Position numbers and translations under genes: made by a program
Notes under the pieces: generated by a model
What the model was told of the DNA's origin: nothing
Databases searched by the model: none
Seen by the model: the letters and a program-made list of their open reading frames with translations, nothing else
In this document: piece by piece, positions 18,199 through 27,179 of the stretch
Layout of the letters: the number at the start of each line of letters is the position of its first letter
Numbering within the stretch: the first letter of the stretch is position 1
Assembly: GCA_035275265.1 (NCBI GenBank)
Contig: DATENC010000006.1
Span: forward strand, 186,001 to 250,000
Length of the DNA: 64,000 bases
Direction of reading: 5' to 3'
Source: JACQAP01 sp035275265
GTDB lineage: Bacteria; Pseudomonadota; Gammaproteobacteria; Burkholderiales; JACQAP01

Positions 18199-19071
18199 AT
18201 GTCTCGAAAGCATCCGATCATCGCTGTCACCGGTTCGTCCGGCGCCGGCACCACAGCCGTGCGCAAGACCTTCGAAGGCATCTTCGAACGTGAGCGCGTC
18301 AACGCGGCGCTGATCGAGGGCGACAGCTTTCACAAGTACGAGCGCGATGAAATGCGCCGCCTGATCGAAATCTACGAGAACACCGGCGGCCGCGCCATCA
18401 GCCATTTCGGCCCGGAAGCCAACCTCTTCGAAGAACTGGAAACGCTGTTTCGCGAGTACGGCGCGCACGGAACGGGCAAGGCGCGCTCCTACCTGCACAA
18501 CGAAGAGCGAGCGGCACGATACGGCCAGAAGGCGGGCACCTTCACCCCATGGCAGCTATTGCCGGAAAGCACGGACGTGCTGTTTTACGAAGGGCTCCAC
18601 GGTGGCGTGGTGACCGACAAGGTGGACGTGGCCCAACATGTGGACCTGCTGATCGGCGTAACGCCCACGGTGAACCTCGAATGGGTGCAGAAAATCAATC
18701 GCGACATGCAGATCCGCGGCTATTCGATCGACGCGGTGACGCAGACCATCTTGCGGCGCATGTACGACTACGTGCATTTCATCACCCCGCAGTTCTCGCG
18801 CACCCATGTGAATTTCCAGCGCGTGCCCACTGTGGATACCTCCAATCCCTTCGGCGCCCACGACATCCCGTCCCAGGAAGAGAGCTTTGTGGTGATCCGT
18901 TTCGCCGATCCCGACGGCGTGAACTTTCCTTACGTGCTGGCGATGATCGACGACGCATTCCAGTCGCGACCGGACACCATCGTCGTGCCCGGCGCGAAAA
19001 TGGAATTCGCCATGCAACTCATCATGACGCCATTGGTGCAGGATCTGGTCGCCGGGGTGAGGTGGGTATAA
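18199..19071 (+). CDS. prkB: Phosphoribulokinase (proteobacterial type)
   Basis: A 290-residue kinase that makes ribulose-1,5-bisphosphate from ribulose-5-phosphate. The P-loop TGSSGAGTT lies at 11-19; other family segments are IEGDSFHKYERDEM, LFYEGLHGGVV and FSRTHVNFQRVPTVDTSNPF. The length and text match the proteobacterial class that includes CbbP and E. coli PrkB. No RuBisCO, transketolase or cbbR is adjacent, so a Calvin-cycle role is inferred only from the family. Confidence 0.92.
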   Translation: MSRKHPIIAVTGSSGAGTTAVRKTFEGIFERERVNAALIEGDSFHKYERDEMRRLIEIYENTGGRAISHFGPEANLFEELETLFREYGAHGTGKARSYLHNEERAARYGQKAGTFTPWQLLPESTDVLFYEGLHGGVVTDKVDVAQHVDLLIGVTPTVNLEWVQKINRDMQIRGYSIDAVTQTILRRMYDYVHFITPQFSRTHVNFQRVPTVDTSNPFGAHDIPSQEESFVVIRFADPDGVNFPYVLAMIDDAFQSRPDTIVVPGAKMEFAMQLIMTPLVQDLVAGVRWV

Positions 19072-19107
19072 TTCGGCACCAAAAACGCACCAGCCCTTGT
19101 TTGCCGA

Positions 19108-21294
19108 ATGTCGATTCTCGAAGGTCTGAATCCGCAGCAGCTCGAAGCCGTCACGCTCCCGCACCAGTCCGCGCTGATCCTTGCCGGCGCCGGCTCGGGA
19201 AAAACCCGCGTGCTCACCACCCGGATCGCCTGGCTGATCCAGACCGGCCAGATCGGGCCGCTCGGAATCCTGGCAGTGACCTTTACCAACAAGGCCGCGC
19301 GGGAAATGCTCATCCGCATTTCGGCAATGCTGCCGATAAACACCCGCGGCATGTGGGTCGGCACTTTTCACGGACTGTGTAACCGTATCCTGCGCGCGCA
19401 CTATCGGGACGCAGGACTGCCCCAGACTTTTCAGATCCTCGATTCCGCCGATCAACTGGCGGTGATCAAGCGGGTGATGAAGGCAATGAACGTGGACGAC
19501 GAAAAGTACCCGGCGCGGCAGGCGCAGAACTTCATTAACTCAGCAAAAGAGGAGGGCTTGCGCGCGGCGCAAGTGGACAAGCCGGACGATTTCTCACGGC
19601 GGTTGCTGACGGTCTATGAAGCCTACGAGGTGCAGTGCAATCGCGAAGGTGTGGCGGATTTCGCCGAACTGATGCTGCGTTGCTACGAACTGCTGGGGAG
19701 GAACGAACTACTGCGGGATCATTACCGCGGGCGTTTGAAGCACATCCTGGTGGACGAGTTCCAGGACACCAACCGGCTGCAATACCAGTGGCTGAAATTG
19801 CTTGCCGGCCCCAACAACAACATTTTCGCTGTCGGCGACGACGATCAGTCGATCTATGCGTTTCGCGGAGCACATGCAGGCAATATGCTCGATCTGGAGA
19901 GAGATTTCCGTATTGAGAAAGTCATCAAGCTCGAGCAGAACTATCGCAGCCACGGAAACATCCTCGATGCAGCCAACGCGCTGATCCGCCACAACCGCAG
20001 TCGGCTGGGCAAGAACCTGTGGACCTCGGAAGGCAGCGGCGAACCGCTGCGGGTGTACGAGGCCATTGCCGACGTTGACGAAGCCGCCTATGTCCTTGCC
20101 GAGGTGCGCGAACGTCACAACGAGGGCGTAGCGCTTTCGGACATCGCGCTGCTTTACCGTTCGAATGCGCAGTCGCGTGTGCTCGAGCACGCGCTGTTCA
20201 ATGCCGGAATTTCCTATCGCGTGTACGGGGGGCTGCGTTTTTTCGAGCGCCAGGAGATCAAGCACGCACTTGCCTACCTGCGCCTCACCGCGAATCCCGA
20301 CGATGACGGCGCATTTCTGCGGGTGGTCAACTTTCCCACCCGCGGTATCGGTAATCGCGGCCTCGAGCAATTGCAGGACGCCGCGGCGGGCCGCGGGACC
20401 TCGCTGTGGCAGGCCGCGTGCGCTAATACGCTAAGCGGCAAGGCCGGCGTCAGCATCGCCGCTTTTGTCCAGTTGATCGAGTCCATGCGCAAGGCGTGCG
20501 AGAACTTGCCTCTGCCTGAGATCGTCGACCACGTGGTTGCAACCAGCGGCCTGATCGCGCACTACCAGACCGAAAAGGAAGGCGCGGACCGCATCGAGAA
20601 TCTCAACGAACTGACCAACGCGGCGGCGGCATTCGTTGGACAGGACGGTCCGATTACATTGATCAGCGCGGAGGGAGAGATCCGATCGGAAGGCCTGGAC
20701 CCGCTGAATGAGTTCGTGGCTCACGCGGCGCTCGAAGCCGGCGAGCACCAGGCGGGCGAGGGCGCGGACGCATTGCAATTAATGACCGTCCACTCGGCCA
20801 AGGGCCTGGAGTTTCACACGGTCTTCATCAGCGGTCTGGAGGAAGGCTTGTTCCCGCACGAGAACAGTCTGACGGAACCTGACGGCCTTGAGGAAGAACG
20901 GCGGCTGATGTACGTCGCGCTCACCCGAGCGCGCCGCAGGCTTTACCTCAGCCACGCGCAGACGCGCATGCTTCACGGCCAGACCCGCTACAACGTGCCC
21001 TCGCGCTTTTTCGACGAGATCCCCGACGGATTGCTGAAACGGATCAATACCACGAAGTTCTCAGGCTTCGTCGCTACCAAGGGATATGAAGCCGGTTCCG
21101 AAAACAGGGGGTCCACGGTCGAGACTCGCGCGCCGGGTTGGCGCATCGGTCAGAACGTAATGCATCCGAAATTCGGCGCCGGCGTGATTGTCAACGCCGA
21201 AGGCCGCGGCTCGGACGCACGGGTTCAGGTCAATTTCCGCGACGGGGGACTCAAGTGGCTCGCGCTCGACTACGCCAAACTTGTTCCGGCGTAA
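19108..21294 (+). CDS. uvrD: DNA helicase II (UvrD)
   Basis: A 728-residue SF1A 3'-5' helicase for nucleotide-excision and mismatch repair. Walker A is GAGSGKTRVLTTR near residue 27; Walker B is in HILVDEFQDTN; later motifs include GDDDQSIYAFRGA and LMTVHSAKGLEF. The C-terminal beta domain (VMHPKFGAGVIVN...) is the Tudor-like tail of UvrD/PcrA and distinguishes it from Rep. It stands 36 bp after prkB. Confidence 0.95.
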   Translation: MSILEGLNPQQLEAVTLPHQSALILAGAGSGKTRVLTTRIAWLIQTGQIGPLGILAVTFTNKAAREMLIRISAMLPINTRGMWVGTFHGLCNRILRAHYRDAGLPQTFQILDSADQLAVIKRVMKAMNVDDEKYPARQAQNFINSAKEEGLRAAQVDKPDDFSRRLLTVYEAYEVQCNREGVADFAELMLRCYELLGRNELLRDHYRGRLKHILVDEFQDTNRLQYQWLKLLAGPNNNIFAVGDDDQSIYAFRGAHAGNMLDLERDFRIEKVIKLEQNYRSHGNILDAANALIRHNRSRLGKNLWTSEGSGEPLRVYEAIADVDEAAYVLAEVRERHNEGVALSDIALLYRSNAQSRVLEHALFNAGISYRVYGGLRFFERQEIKHALAYLRLTANPDDDGAFLRVVNFPTRGIGNRGLEQLQDAAAGRGTSLWQAACANTLSGKAGVSIAAFVQLIESMRKACENLPLPEIVDHVVATSGLIAHYQTEKEGADRIENLNELTNAAAAFVGQDGPITLISAEGEIRSEGLDPLNEFVAHAALEAGEHQAGEGADALQLMTVHSAKGLEFHTVFISGLEEGLFPHENSLTEPDGLEEERRLMYVALTRARRRLYLSHAQTRMLHGQTRYNVPSRFFDEIPDGLLKRINTTKFSGFVATKGYEAGSENRGSTVETRAPGWRIGQNVMHPKFGAGVIVNAEGRGSDARVQVNFRDGGLKWLALDYAKLVPA

Positions 21295-21306
21295 GCCAAA
21301 ACGCGT

Positions 21307-22047
21307 TCAGCCAGTCGATTGGCCGGCTCCCTGTGTAGAGACAAACACGTCGCGATAACTCGTGTAGATCGTCAGCAACATCACCGGGATCCATAGGATC
21401 AGCCCAAGGCCGAACGGAATCACGGCGAACAGGAGCAGGACGGAACTCACGATACTGTAGAGCAGCAAGGGCACGGCGTTGCGCAGGCTAGCCAGCATGC
21501 TGATCCACAACGCCTGGAAGCCGGGTTGGTTGTCTAGGATCACCAGCGCCGGCGCGAACCATACCGCCATCGCCAGCGGCACAAACAACAGCGTTCCCAC
21601 CAGCATCGCCTGCAACACGCGCCGTGTGCCCTCGGGTGTAAGTGCCGGCGCATCGAGCGCACCTATCCCCGCCCTCACCGCTTCCTGGAACTCTGGACCG
21701 CCGATGGTCAACATCACGCCGGAGATCACCACCTGCCCTACCAGGTACACACCGCCAACCGTCACCAGATGCGTGGCGTTTTGTCGAAAACCGCGGAACA
21801 GGTGCGCGATCTCGATCTCCTGGCCGGCCTCGAGGTCCGTTGCAGCGGCCATGATGCCGCCCAGAAACACCGGGGTAAGCAGGTACAGCATGTAGGCGCC
21901 GACCCCAGGCAGCACGCTCAGTCCTACGCCGATCAGCAGCAGCGCCAGATTGAGCACCAGCCAGATCAGCGGATTCTTGCGGAACAGGTGAAATGCCGCG
22001 GTGATCCACTGCCAGCCGCGGCCGGGCGCCAATTTCCGGATCTTCAT
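21307..22047 (-). CDS. BPSS1780-type polytopic membrane protein
   Basis: 246 residues with an N-terminal amphipathic segment (PGRGWQWITAAFHLF) and about six hydrophobic segments. This resembles the BPSS1780 family of unknown function that is widespread in betaproteobacteria and often sits beside thrB. I use ATG 22047; the open frame extends upstream into thrB in a different frame, but that extension does not look protein-like. It lies 16 bp after thrB and converges on uvrD. Confidence 0.85.
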   Translation of the reverse strand: MKIRKLAPGRGWQWITAAFHLFRKNPLIWLVLNLALLLIGVGLSVLPGVGAYMLYLLTPVFLGGIMAAATDLEAGQEIEIAHLFRGFRQNATHLVTVGGVYLVGQVVISGVMLTIGGPEFQEAVRAGIGALDAPALTPEGTRRVLQAMLVGTLLFVPLAMAVWFAPALVILDNQPGFQALWISMLASLRNAVPLLLYSIVSSVLLLFAVIPFGLGLILWIPVMLLTIYTSYRDVFVSTQGAGQSTG

Positions 22048-22063
22048 GAAGATGGGCCCGGGA

Positions 22064-23026
22064 CTATACGGCCAGCCGCTGCCGGTCTGCCGCCTTGCGG
22101 TGATTGAGCAGAATGTGGCGGAAACGATCCGGATCGTGGGCGTGGGTAAGTTCGCCCGGACGCGGAAGATGGAAATCGTAAAGCCTTGAAACCCAGAATC
22201 GCAGCGCACCGGCTCGCAGCATCCATGGCCAGGCCTCGCGCTCCTGATCGGTAAACGGTCGCACCGCGGTATACGCCTTTAATAGCGCCTGGGTGCGCGC
22301 CGGATCGAGGGCGGCGTCAGCGTTGGTACACCAATCGTTGACAGTAATACCCACGTCGTAAACAAAGCAATCGACGCAGGCAAAGTAGAAATCGATGAAG
22401 CCGCCGACATGGTCGCCATGACTTTGATGGTGCTGGATCAGCACGTTGTCGCGAAACAGGTCGGCGTGGACCACGCCGCGTGGCAGACCTTCGCGTACCT
22501 GCTGCGCCTGAAAACGAATCTCCGACTCCAGCAGTTCCGCGTCCTCGTTAGTGAGGAACGGGTAGATTTCCGGGGCACAGGCCGTCCACCACTTCTCCCC
22601 CCGCAGGTTGTCGAGATGCCCTTTGAATGTCCGGCCGGCGAGATGCATGTCCGCCAGCACCCCACCGACGCGCGCGCAATGCTCGGGCGTCGGTTCGTTA
22701 ACCGGATGGCCTTCGAGACAAGTGACAATCGCAGCCGGCTTGCCGTTAAGTTCTCCCAGCAGTTCGTTCTGCAGATTGGCGATCGGTTTCGGGCAGGGCA
22801 GGCCATGACTGGAAAGATGCGCCATCAGGTTCAGATAGAACGGCAGTTCCTGCCGGGTGAGCTTCTCGAACAGGGTGAGCACGAACTTGCTGTGCGTGGT
22901 GGTGACGAAATAATTGGTGTTCTCGATCCCGGAGAGAATGCCCTGCAAGTCGGTCAACACTCCGATGGAGTAATTGCGGAGCCAGGCCGAGAGTTGTTCC
23001 GGCGTAACGGTGGTAAAGACCGACAT
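22064..23026 (-). CDS. thrB: Homoserine kinase (aminoglycoside-phosphotransferase fold)
   Basis: 320 residues starting MSVFTTVTPEQLSAWL. The kinase-like motifs are VHADLFRDNVLI (catalytic Asp) and GFIDFYFACVDCFVYDVG (metal-binding Asp). This is the type II ThrB of beta- and alphaproteobacteria, unrelated to the GHMP-family ThrB of E. coli; it feeds threonine synthesis. The open frame runs much further upstream, but that part is the antisense of the LOG and polA genes. It lies 8 bp after the LOG gene. Confidence 0.94.
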   Translation of the reverse strand: MSVFTTVTPEQLSAWLRNYSIGVLTDLQGILSGIENTNYFVTTTHSKFVLTLFEKLTRQELPFYLNLMAHLSSHGLPCPKPIANLQNELLGELNGKPAAIVTCLEGHPVNEPTPEHCARVGGVLADMHLAGRTFKGHLDNLRGEKWWTACAPEIYPFLTNEDAELLESEIRFQAQQVREGLPRGVVHADLFRDNVLIQHHQSHGDHVGGFIDFYFACVDCFVYDVGITVNDWCTNADAALDPARTQALLKAYTAVRPFTDQEREAWPWMLRAGALRFWVSRLYDFHLPRPGELTHAHDPDRFRHILLNHRKAADRQRLAV

Positions 23027-23034
23027 GAAAAGGG

Positions 23035-23763
23035 CTACAGGTTCAGTTGAGCTTCGCGCTCGGCCGCGGACGGCTCGAAGCCACGCTTCTCGTAATGGTC
23101 GAAGATCGCCTCGACCACTTGTCTGGGTTCGTCGATGATCTTGATCAGGTTCATGTCGCCCGCGTCGATCATGCCCTCGCTGACCATGCGATCTTTCATC
23201 CAGTCGATCAGCCCACGCCAGTAGGATTCCTGCACCAGGATGATCGGAATGCGGCGGATCTTCTGCGTCTGCACCAGCGTCAGCGCCTCCATCAGTTCGT
23301 CCATGGTCCCGAATCCGCCCGGCACCACCACGTACGCGGAAGCGAACTTCACGAACATGACCTTGCGCGCAAAAAAATGGCGGAAGGTCTGGCTGACGTC
23401 CTGGTACTGGTTGGAGATCTGCTCGTGCGGTAATTGGATGTTGAGCCCGACCGAGAGCGAGCGGCCGAAGAAGGCGCCCTTGTTCGCAGCCTCCATCACG
23501 CCCGGACCGCCGCCGGAGATCACGCTGAATCCGGCGTCCGATAGCTGGCGCGCAATTTCCTCGGTGAGGCGGTAGTAGGGATGGTCGGGAGCGACACGAG
23601 CACTGCCGAACACGCTGACCGCAGGCCGGACGTTCGCGAGGCGTTCGGTGGCCTCGACGAATTCTGCCATAATCCCGAACACCCGCCAGGATTCGCGCGC
23701 CGACCACGCTTTCTCGACGGACTCGGGGGCGACCGGTACCGGAATCTTCTGCTTTTCGCTCAT
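23035..23763 (-). CDS. LOG-family nucleotide 5'-monophosphate phosphoribohydrolase
   Basis: 242 residues of Rossmann-like fold with both diagnostic motifs: GGGPGVMEAANKGAF (about 84-98) and PGGFGTMDE (148-156). Family members cleave nucleoside monophosphates, including cytokinin precursors, to base and ribose 5-phosphate; the substrate here is not known. It heads a LOG-thrB-BPSS1780 operon and is divergent from polA with only 25 bp between start codons, so promoters must overlap coding DNA. Confidence 0.9.
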   Translation of the reverse strand: MSEKQKIPVPVAPESVEKAWSARESWRVFGIMAEFVEATERLANVRPAVSVFGSARVAPDHPYYRLTEEIARQLSDAGFSVISGGGPGVMEAANKGAFFGRSLSVGLNIQLPHEQISNQYQDVSQTFRHFFARKVMFVKFASAYVVVPGGFGTMDELMEALTLVQTQKIRRIPIILVQESYWRGLIDWMKDRMVSEGMIDAGDMNLIKIIDEPRQVVEAIFDHYEKRGFEPSAAEREAQLNL

Positions 23764-23788
23764 GCTGGATTTTCCGCGCTGATCTTCG

Positions 23789-26542
23789 ATGAAAACGCTC
23801 TTGCTGGTCGACGGTTCTTCCTACCTGTACCGCGCGTTTCACGCGCTTCCCGATCTGCGCAACAAGAACAACGAACCGACCGGCGCTGTGTACGGTGTGC
23901 TCAACATGCTGCGCCGGCTGCGTAAGGAAACTGCGGCCGATTATATCGCTTGCGTATTCGACGCAAAAGGAAAGACCTTCCGCGACGACTGGTACGCCGA
24001 GTACAAGGCCACCCGAGCGCCCATGCCGGAGGAACTCGTGGCGCAGATCGATCCTATTCACCAAAGCGTGCGTGCGATGGGTTGGCCGCTGCTGATGGTC
24101 GATGGGGTCGAAGCCGACGACGTCATCGGCACGCTCGCAAAACAGGCCGAGGCCAAGGGCGTGTACACGGTCATATCCACCGGGGACAAGGACATCACCC
24201 AATTGGTCAGCCCGGCGGTCAGGCTGGTGAATACCATGTCAAATGAGAACCTCGATGAAAAGGGCGTCGAGGAGAAGTTCGGTATCAAGCCCGGGCAGAT
24301 TGTCGACTATCTCACTCTGATCGGCGACAGCGTGGACAACGTGCCGGGCGTGGAGAAGGTCGGCCCCAAGACCGCGGTGAAATGGCTGAAGCAGTACGAA
24401 ACGCTGGACCAGGTAGTCAGCCATGCCAACGAGATCCCCGGCGTGGTTGGCGAGAACCTACGCAAGGCGCTGGATTGGCTGCCCCAGGCGAAGAAGCTCC
24501 TTACCATCAAGTGCGACGTCGAGCTGCCGCTGAATCTCGAAGACCTCGCTCCGCAGCCGCAGGACAAGGCGAAACTGGCGGAACTGTTCGATCGTCTCGA
24601 GTTCAAGACCTGGAAGCGCGAACTGGAGGAAAGAGGGACGAAGGACGAAGGGCAAGGGGCGAAGGATGACGGACGAGGGAACAAAACGGCCACATCCTCC
24701 CCTCACCCCTCTCCTCTCGCCTCCCGTCCCTCACAGGCTCGGCACTACGAAACCATTCTGACGGACTCTGCACTTGCCGCATGGCTGGACAGGATCTCTG
24801 GCGCCTCGCTGGTCTCGATCGACACGGAAACTACAAGCCTCGAACCCATGACCGCACGGCTGGTCGGCATTTCGCTTTCGGTCGAACCCCATAGCGCCGC
24901 ATACATACCGGTCGCACATAACTACGCCGGCGCGCCGGATCAGCTCGCGCTGGATCGGGTGCTCGCGACTCTGAAGGGCTGGATGCAGGACCCGGCCCGT
25001 CGCAAGGTCGGGCAGAACCTGAAGTACGACAAGCACGTGTTCGCCAATCACGGCGTATTGCTGTCCGGCATCGCGCACGACACGCTTTTGCAATCCTACG
25101 TGCTGGAAAGCCATCAGGCGCACGATATGGACACCCTTGCGGCCCGGCATCTGAACCTCAACACCATCAGTTACGACGAAGTGACCGGCAAGGGTGCAAA
25201 CCGCATTCCCTTTGAGCAAGTCGCTGTGGAACGCGCTACCGAATATTCGGGCGAAGATGCGGACGTGACGCTGGAACTGCACCGGACGCTATACCCTAAG
25301 ATCGAGCACGACGACAAACTGCATCGCGTCTACCGCGATATCGAAATGCCGGTGATGGAAGTCCTGTTCGCGATGGAGCGCCAGGGCGTTCTTCTCGACT
25401 ACGCGCTTTTGGACCAACAGAGCCGCGAGCTCGGCGAGAAAATGATCGAACTCGAAAACAGGGTGCACCAGGAAGCCGGGCAGCCGTTCAATCTGAATTC
25501 ACCCAGGCAACTTCAGGAGATCCTGTTCGAGCGCAAGGGCCTGCCGGTCAGAAAGAAAACGCCGGGCGGCCAGCCTTCGACCGACGAAGATGTTTTGCAG
25601 GAACTCGCGCTCGACCATCCGCTGCCAAAACTGATTCTGGAGTACCGGGGTCTTTCCAAACTGAAGTCCACCTATACGGACAAGCTGCCGAAAATGGTGA
25701 ACCCGCTGACGGGACGTGTGCATACCACTTACGGCCAAGCGGTGGCCGTGACCGGACGGCTGGCGAGCAACGATCCGAACCTGCAGAACATACCGGTTCG
25801 CACAATTGAAGGCCGCCGCATCCGCGAAGCGTTCATCGCGCCGCCTGGATCCGTAATCGTGTCGGCGGACTATTCGCAGATCGAGCTACGAATAATGGCG
25901 CACCTGTCGCAGGACAAAGGACTGCTCAAGGCCTTCGCCGCCGGCGAGGACGTGCATCGCCATACCGCTTCGGAAGTATTCGCTGTCGAGTCGGCGGCGG
26001 TCTCCAGCGAGCAGCGCCGCTACGCGAAGGTGATCAACTTCGGACTCATCTACGGCATGTCCGCGTTCGGACTGGCCTCGCAGCTCGGCATCGAGCGCAG
26101 TGCCGCGCAGCAATACATGGAACGCTACTTCCAGCGCTATCCAGGTGTGAAGGACTATATGGAGCGCACCCGCGAGACAGCACGCAATCTCGGTTACGTC
26201 GAGACTGTGTTCGGGCGCCGGCTCTATCTGCCGGAAATAAAGAGTAGCAACGGCGCGCGCCGGCAGGGCGCAGAACGTGCCGCAATCAACGCACCGATGC
26301 AAGGCACCGCGGCGGACTTGATCAAACTAGCAATGATCGCCGTGCACACCTGGATCTCGACGTCACAGATCAACAGTCGACTCATCATGCAGGTGCACGA
26401 CGAACTGGTGCTCGAGGTGCCGCAGGGCGAACTCGATACAGTTAAAAAAGAGCTGCCGAAGTTGATGGGCAGCGTTGCGAAGCTCGACGTACCCTTGGTG
26501 GTTGATCTTGGTGCCGGTCCCAATTGGGAAAAGGCCCATTGA
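23789..26542 (+). CDS. polA: DNA polymerase I with an inserted repeat-derived linker
   Basis: 917 residues: 5'-nuclease domain (about 1-280), a linker (about 280-317), 3'-5' exonuclease (about 318-510, with intact SIDTETTSLEP metal site) and family A polymerase (motif A in VSADYSQIELRIMAHLS, motif B in RRYAKVINFGLIYGMS, motif C in MQVHDELVLEV). The linker is encoded by a GA-rich then TC-rich degenerate heptamer tract at 24625-24734 and reads as a low-complexity Gly/Lys/Asp then Ser/Pro chain, which should be tolerated between the nuclease and Klenow parts. Confidence 0.97.
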   Translation: MKTLLLVDGSSYLYRAFHALPDLRNKNNEPTGAVYGVLNMLRRLRKETAADYIACVFDAKGKTFRDDWYAEYKATRAPMPEELVAQIDPIHQSVRAMGWPLLMVDGVEADDVIGTLAKQAEAKGVYTVISTGDKDITQLVSPAVRLVNTMSNENLDEKGVEEKFGIKPGQIVDYLTLIGDSVDNVPGVEKVGPKTAVKWLKQYETLDQVVSHANEIPGVVGENLRKALDWLPQAKKLLTIKCDVELPLNLEDLAPQPQDKAKLAELFDRLEFKTWKRELEERGTKDEGQGAKDDGRGNKTATSSPHPSPLASRPSQARHYETILTDSALAAWLDRISGASLVSIDTETTSLEPMTARLVGISLSVEPHSAAYIPVAHNYAGAPDQLALDRVLATLKGWMQDPARRKVGQNLKYDKHVFANHGVLLSGIAHDTLLQSYVLESHQAHDMDTLAARHLNLNTISYDEVTGKGANRIPFEQVAVERATEYSGEDADVTLELHRTLYPKIEHDDKLHRVYRDIEMPVMEVLFAMERQGVLLDYALLDQQSRELGEKMIELENRVHQEAGQPFNLNSPRQLQEILFERKGLPVRKKTPGGQPSTDEDVLQELALDHPLPKLILEYRGLSKLKSTYTDKLPKMVNPLTGRVHTTYGQAVAVTGRLASNDPNLQNIPVRTIEGRRIREAFIAPPGSVIVSADYSQIELRIMAHLSQDKGLLKAFAAGEDVHRHTASEVFAVESAAVSSEQRRYAKVINFGLIYGMSAFGLASQLGIERSAAQQYMERYFQRYPGVKDYMERTRETARNLGYVETVFGRRLYLPEIKSSNGARRQGAERAAINAPMQGTAADLIKLAMIAVHTWISTSQINSRLIMQVHDELVLEVPQGELDTVKKELPKLMGSVAKLDVPLVVDLGAGPNWEKAH
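24625..24734. repeat. Inverted pair of heptamer tracts inside polA
   Basis: A GA-rich half at about 24625-24683 contains units such as GGGACGA, AGGACGA, AGGATGA and CGGACGA; a TC-rich half at about 24693-24734 contains TCACCCC, TCTCCTC, TCGCCTC and CCGTCCC. The layout (GA then TC on the + strand) is the same as at the mreC-mreB junction. The whole insertion stays in the polA reading frame. Confidence 0.65.
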
Positions 26543-26585
26543 TCTGCAATAACCCCGCATTCGCAGCTAGTCGGTAGGAGGTCTT

Positions 26586-27074
26586 GTGGCAATCATGGAG
26601 CAATTGCTATTCGCCTTGGCGCTTCTCGCGATTCTGGGCTGCGGCCTGATCGCTGGGGTGTTCTTTGCGTTTTCGTCCTTCGTGATGAAGGCGCTCGCCC
26701 GACTTCCCGCGCGCGAAGGCATTGCCGCCATGCAATCCATCAATGTAGTCGTTCTCAAATCATGGTTCATAGCGGCTTTCATAGGAACAGCCGCCGTTTG
26801 CGTACTCGCATTGATCTACGCCTTCTTCCGGATTCACGAACCGCGCGGCATGTTCCTTCTAGTTGGCAGCGTGCTCTATCTCGTCGGCAGCTTCCTGGTA
26901 ACGATAGTATTCAACGTACCCCGAAACGGGGCGCTGGCAACTGTATCAACGGGCGACCCCACGAGCGCGAGCCTTTGGTCCGGATACGTCACCAGTTGGA
27001 CGGCCTGGAACCACGTCCGGACCGTCGCGTCCATTGCGGCCGCAGCTTCCTTCGGCATCGCGCTTGTTTGTTGA
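26586..27074 (+). CDS. DUF1772 membrane protein
   Basis: 162 residues with four hydrophobic segments and the DUF1772 (anthrone-oxygenase-like) pattern: FSSFVMKALARLP after the first helix, FNVPRNGAL after the third, and a Trp-Asn-His near SWTAWNHVRT before the last helix. The function of bacterial members is mostly unknown. AGGAGG at 26576-26581 precedes GTG 26586 by 4 nt; ATG 26595 in the same frame is the alternative. Confidence 0.82.
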   Translation: MAIMEQLLFALALLAILGCGLIAGVFFAFSSFVMKALARLPAREGIAAMQSINVVVLKSWFIAAFIGTAAVCVLALIYAFFRIHEPRGMFLLVGSVLYLVGSFLVTIVFNVPRNGALATVSTGDPTSASLWSGYVTSWTAWNHVRTVASIAAAASFGIALVC

Positions 27075-27179
27075 CTTGAGATTTACGGCAAGGCGTATGG
27101 CCGACGAATGGATATGAGCTTCAATCCCGGCAATCGCGCGCGTTGGTCCCCGTCCGGAACGCGGAAATAGGACGATTTC

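Noticed and set aside
22064..24202. 712-codon minus-strand frame
   Set aside because: Only the 3' 320 codons are homoserine kinase; the upstream part is antisense to polA and overlaps the LOG gene, with no family resemblance.
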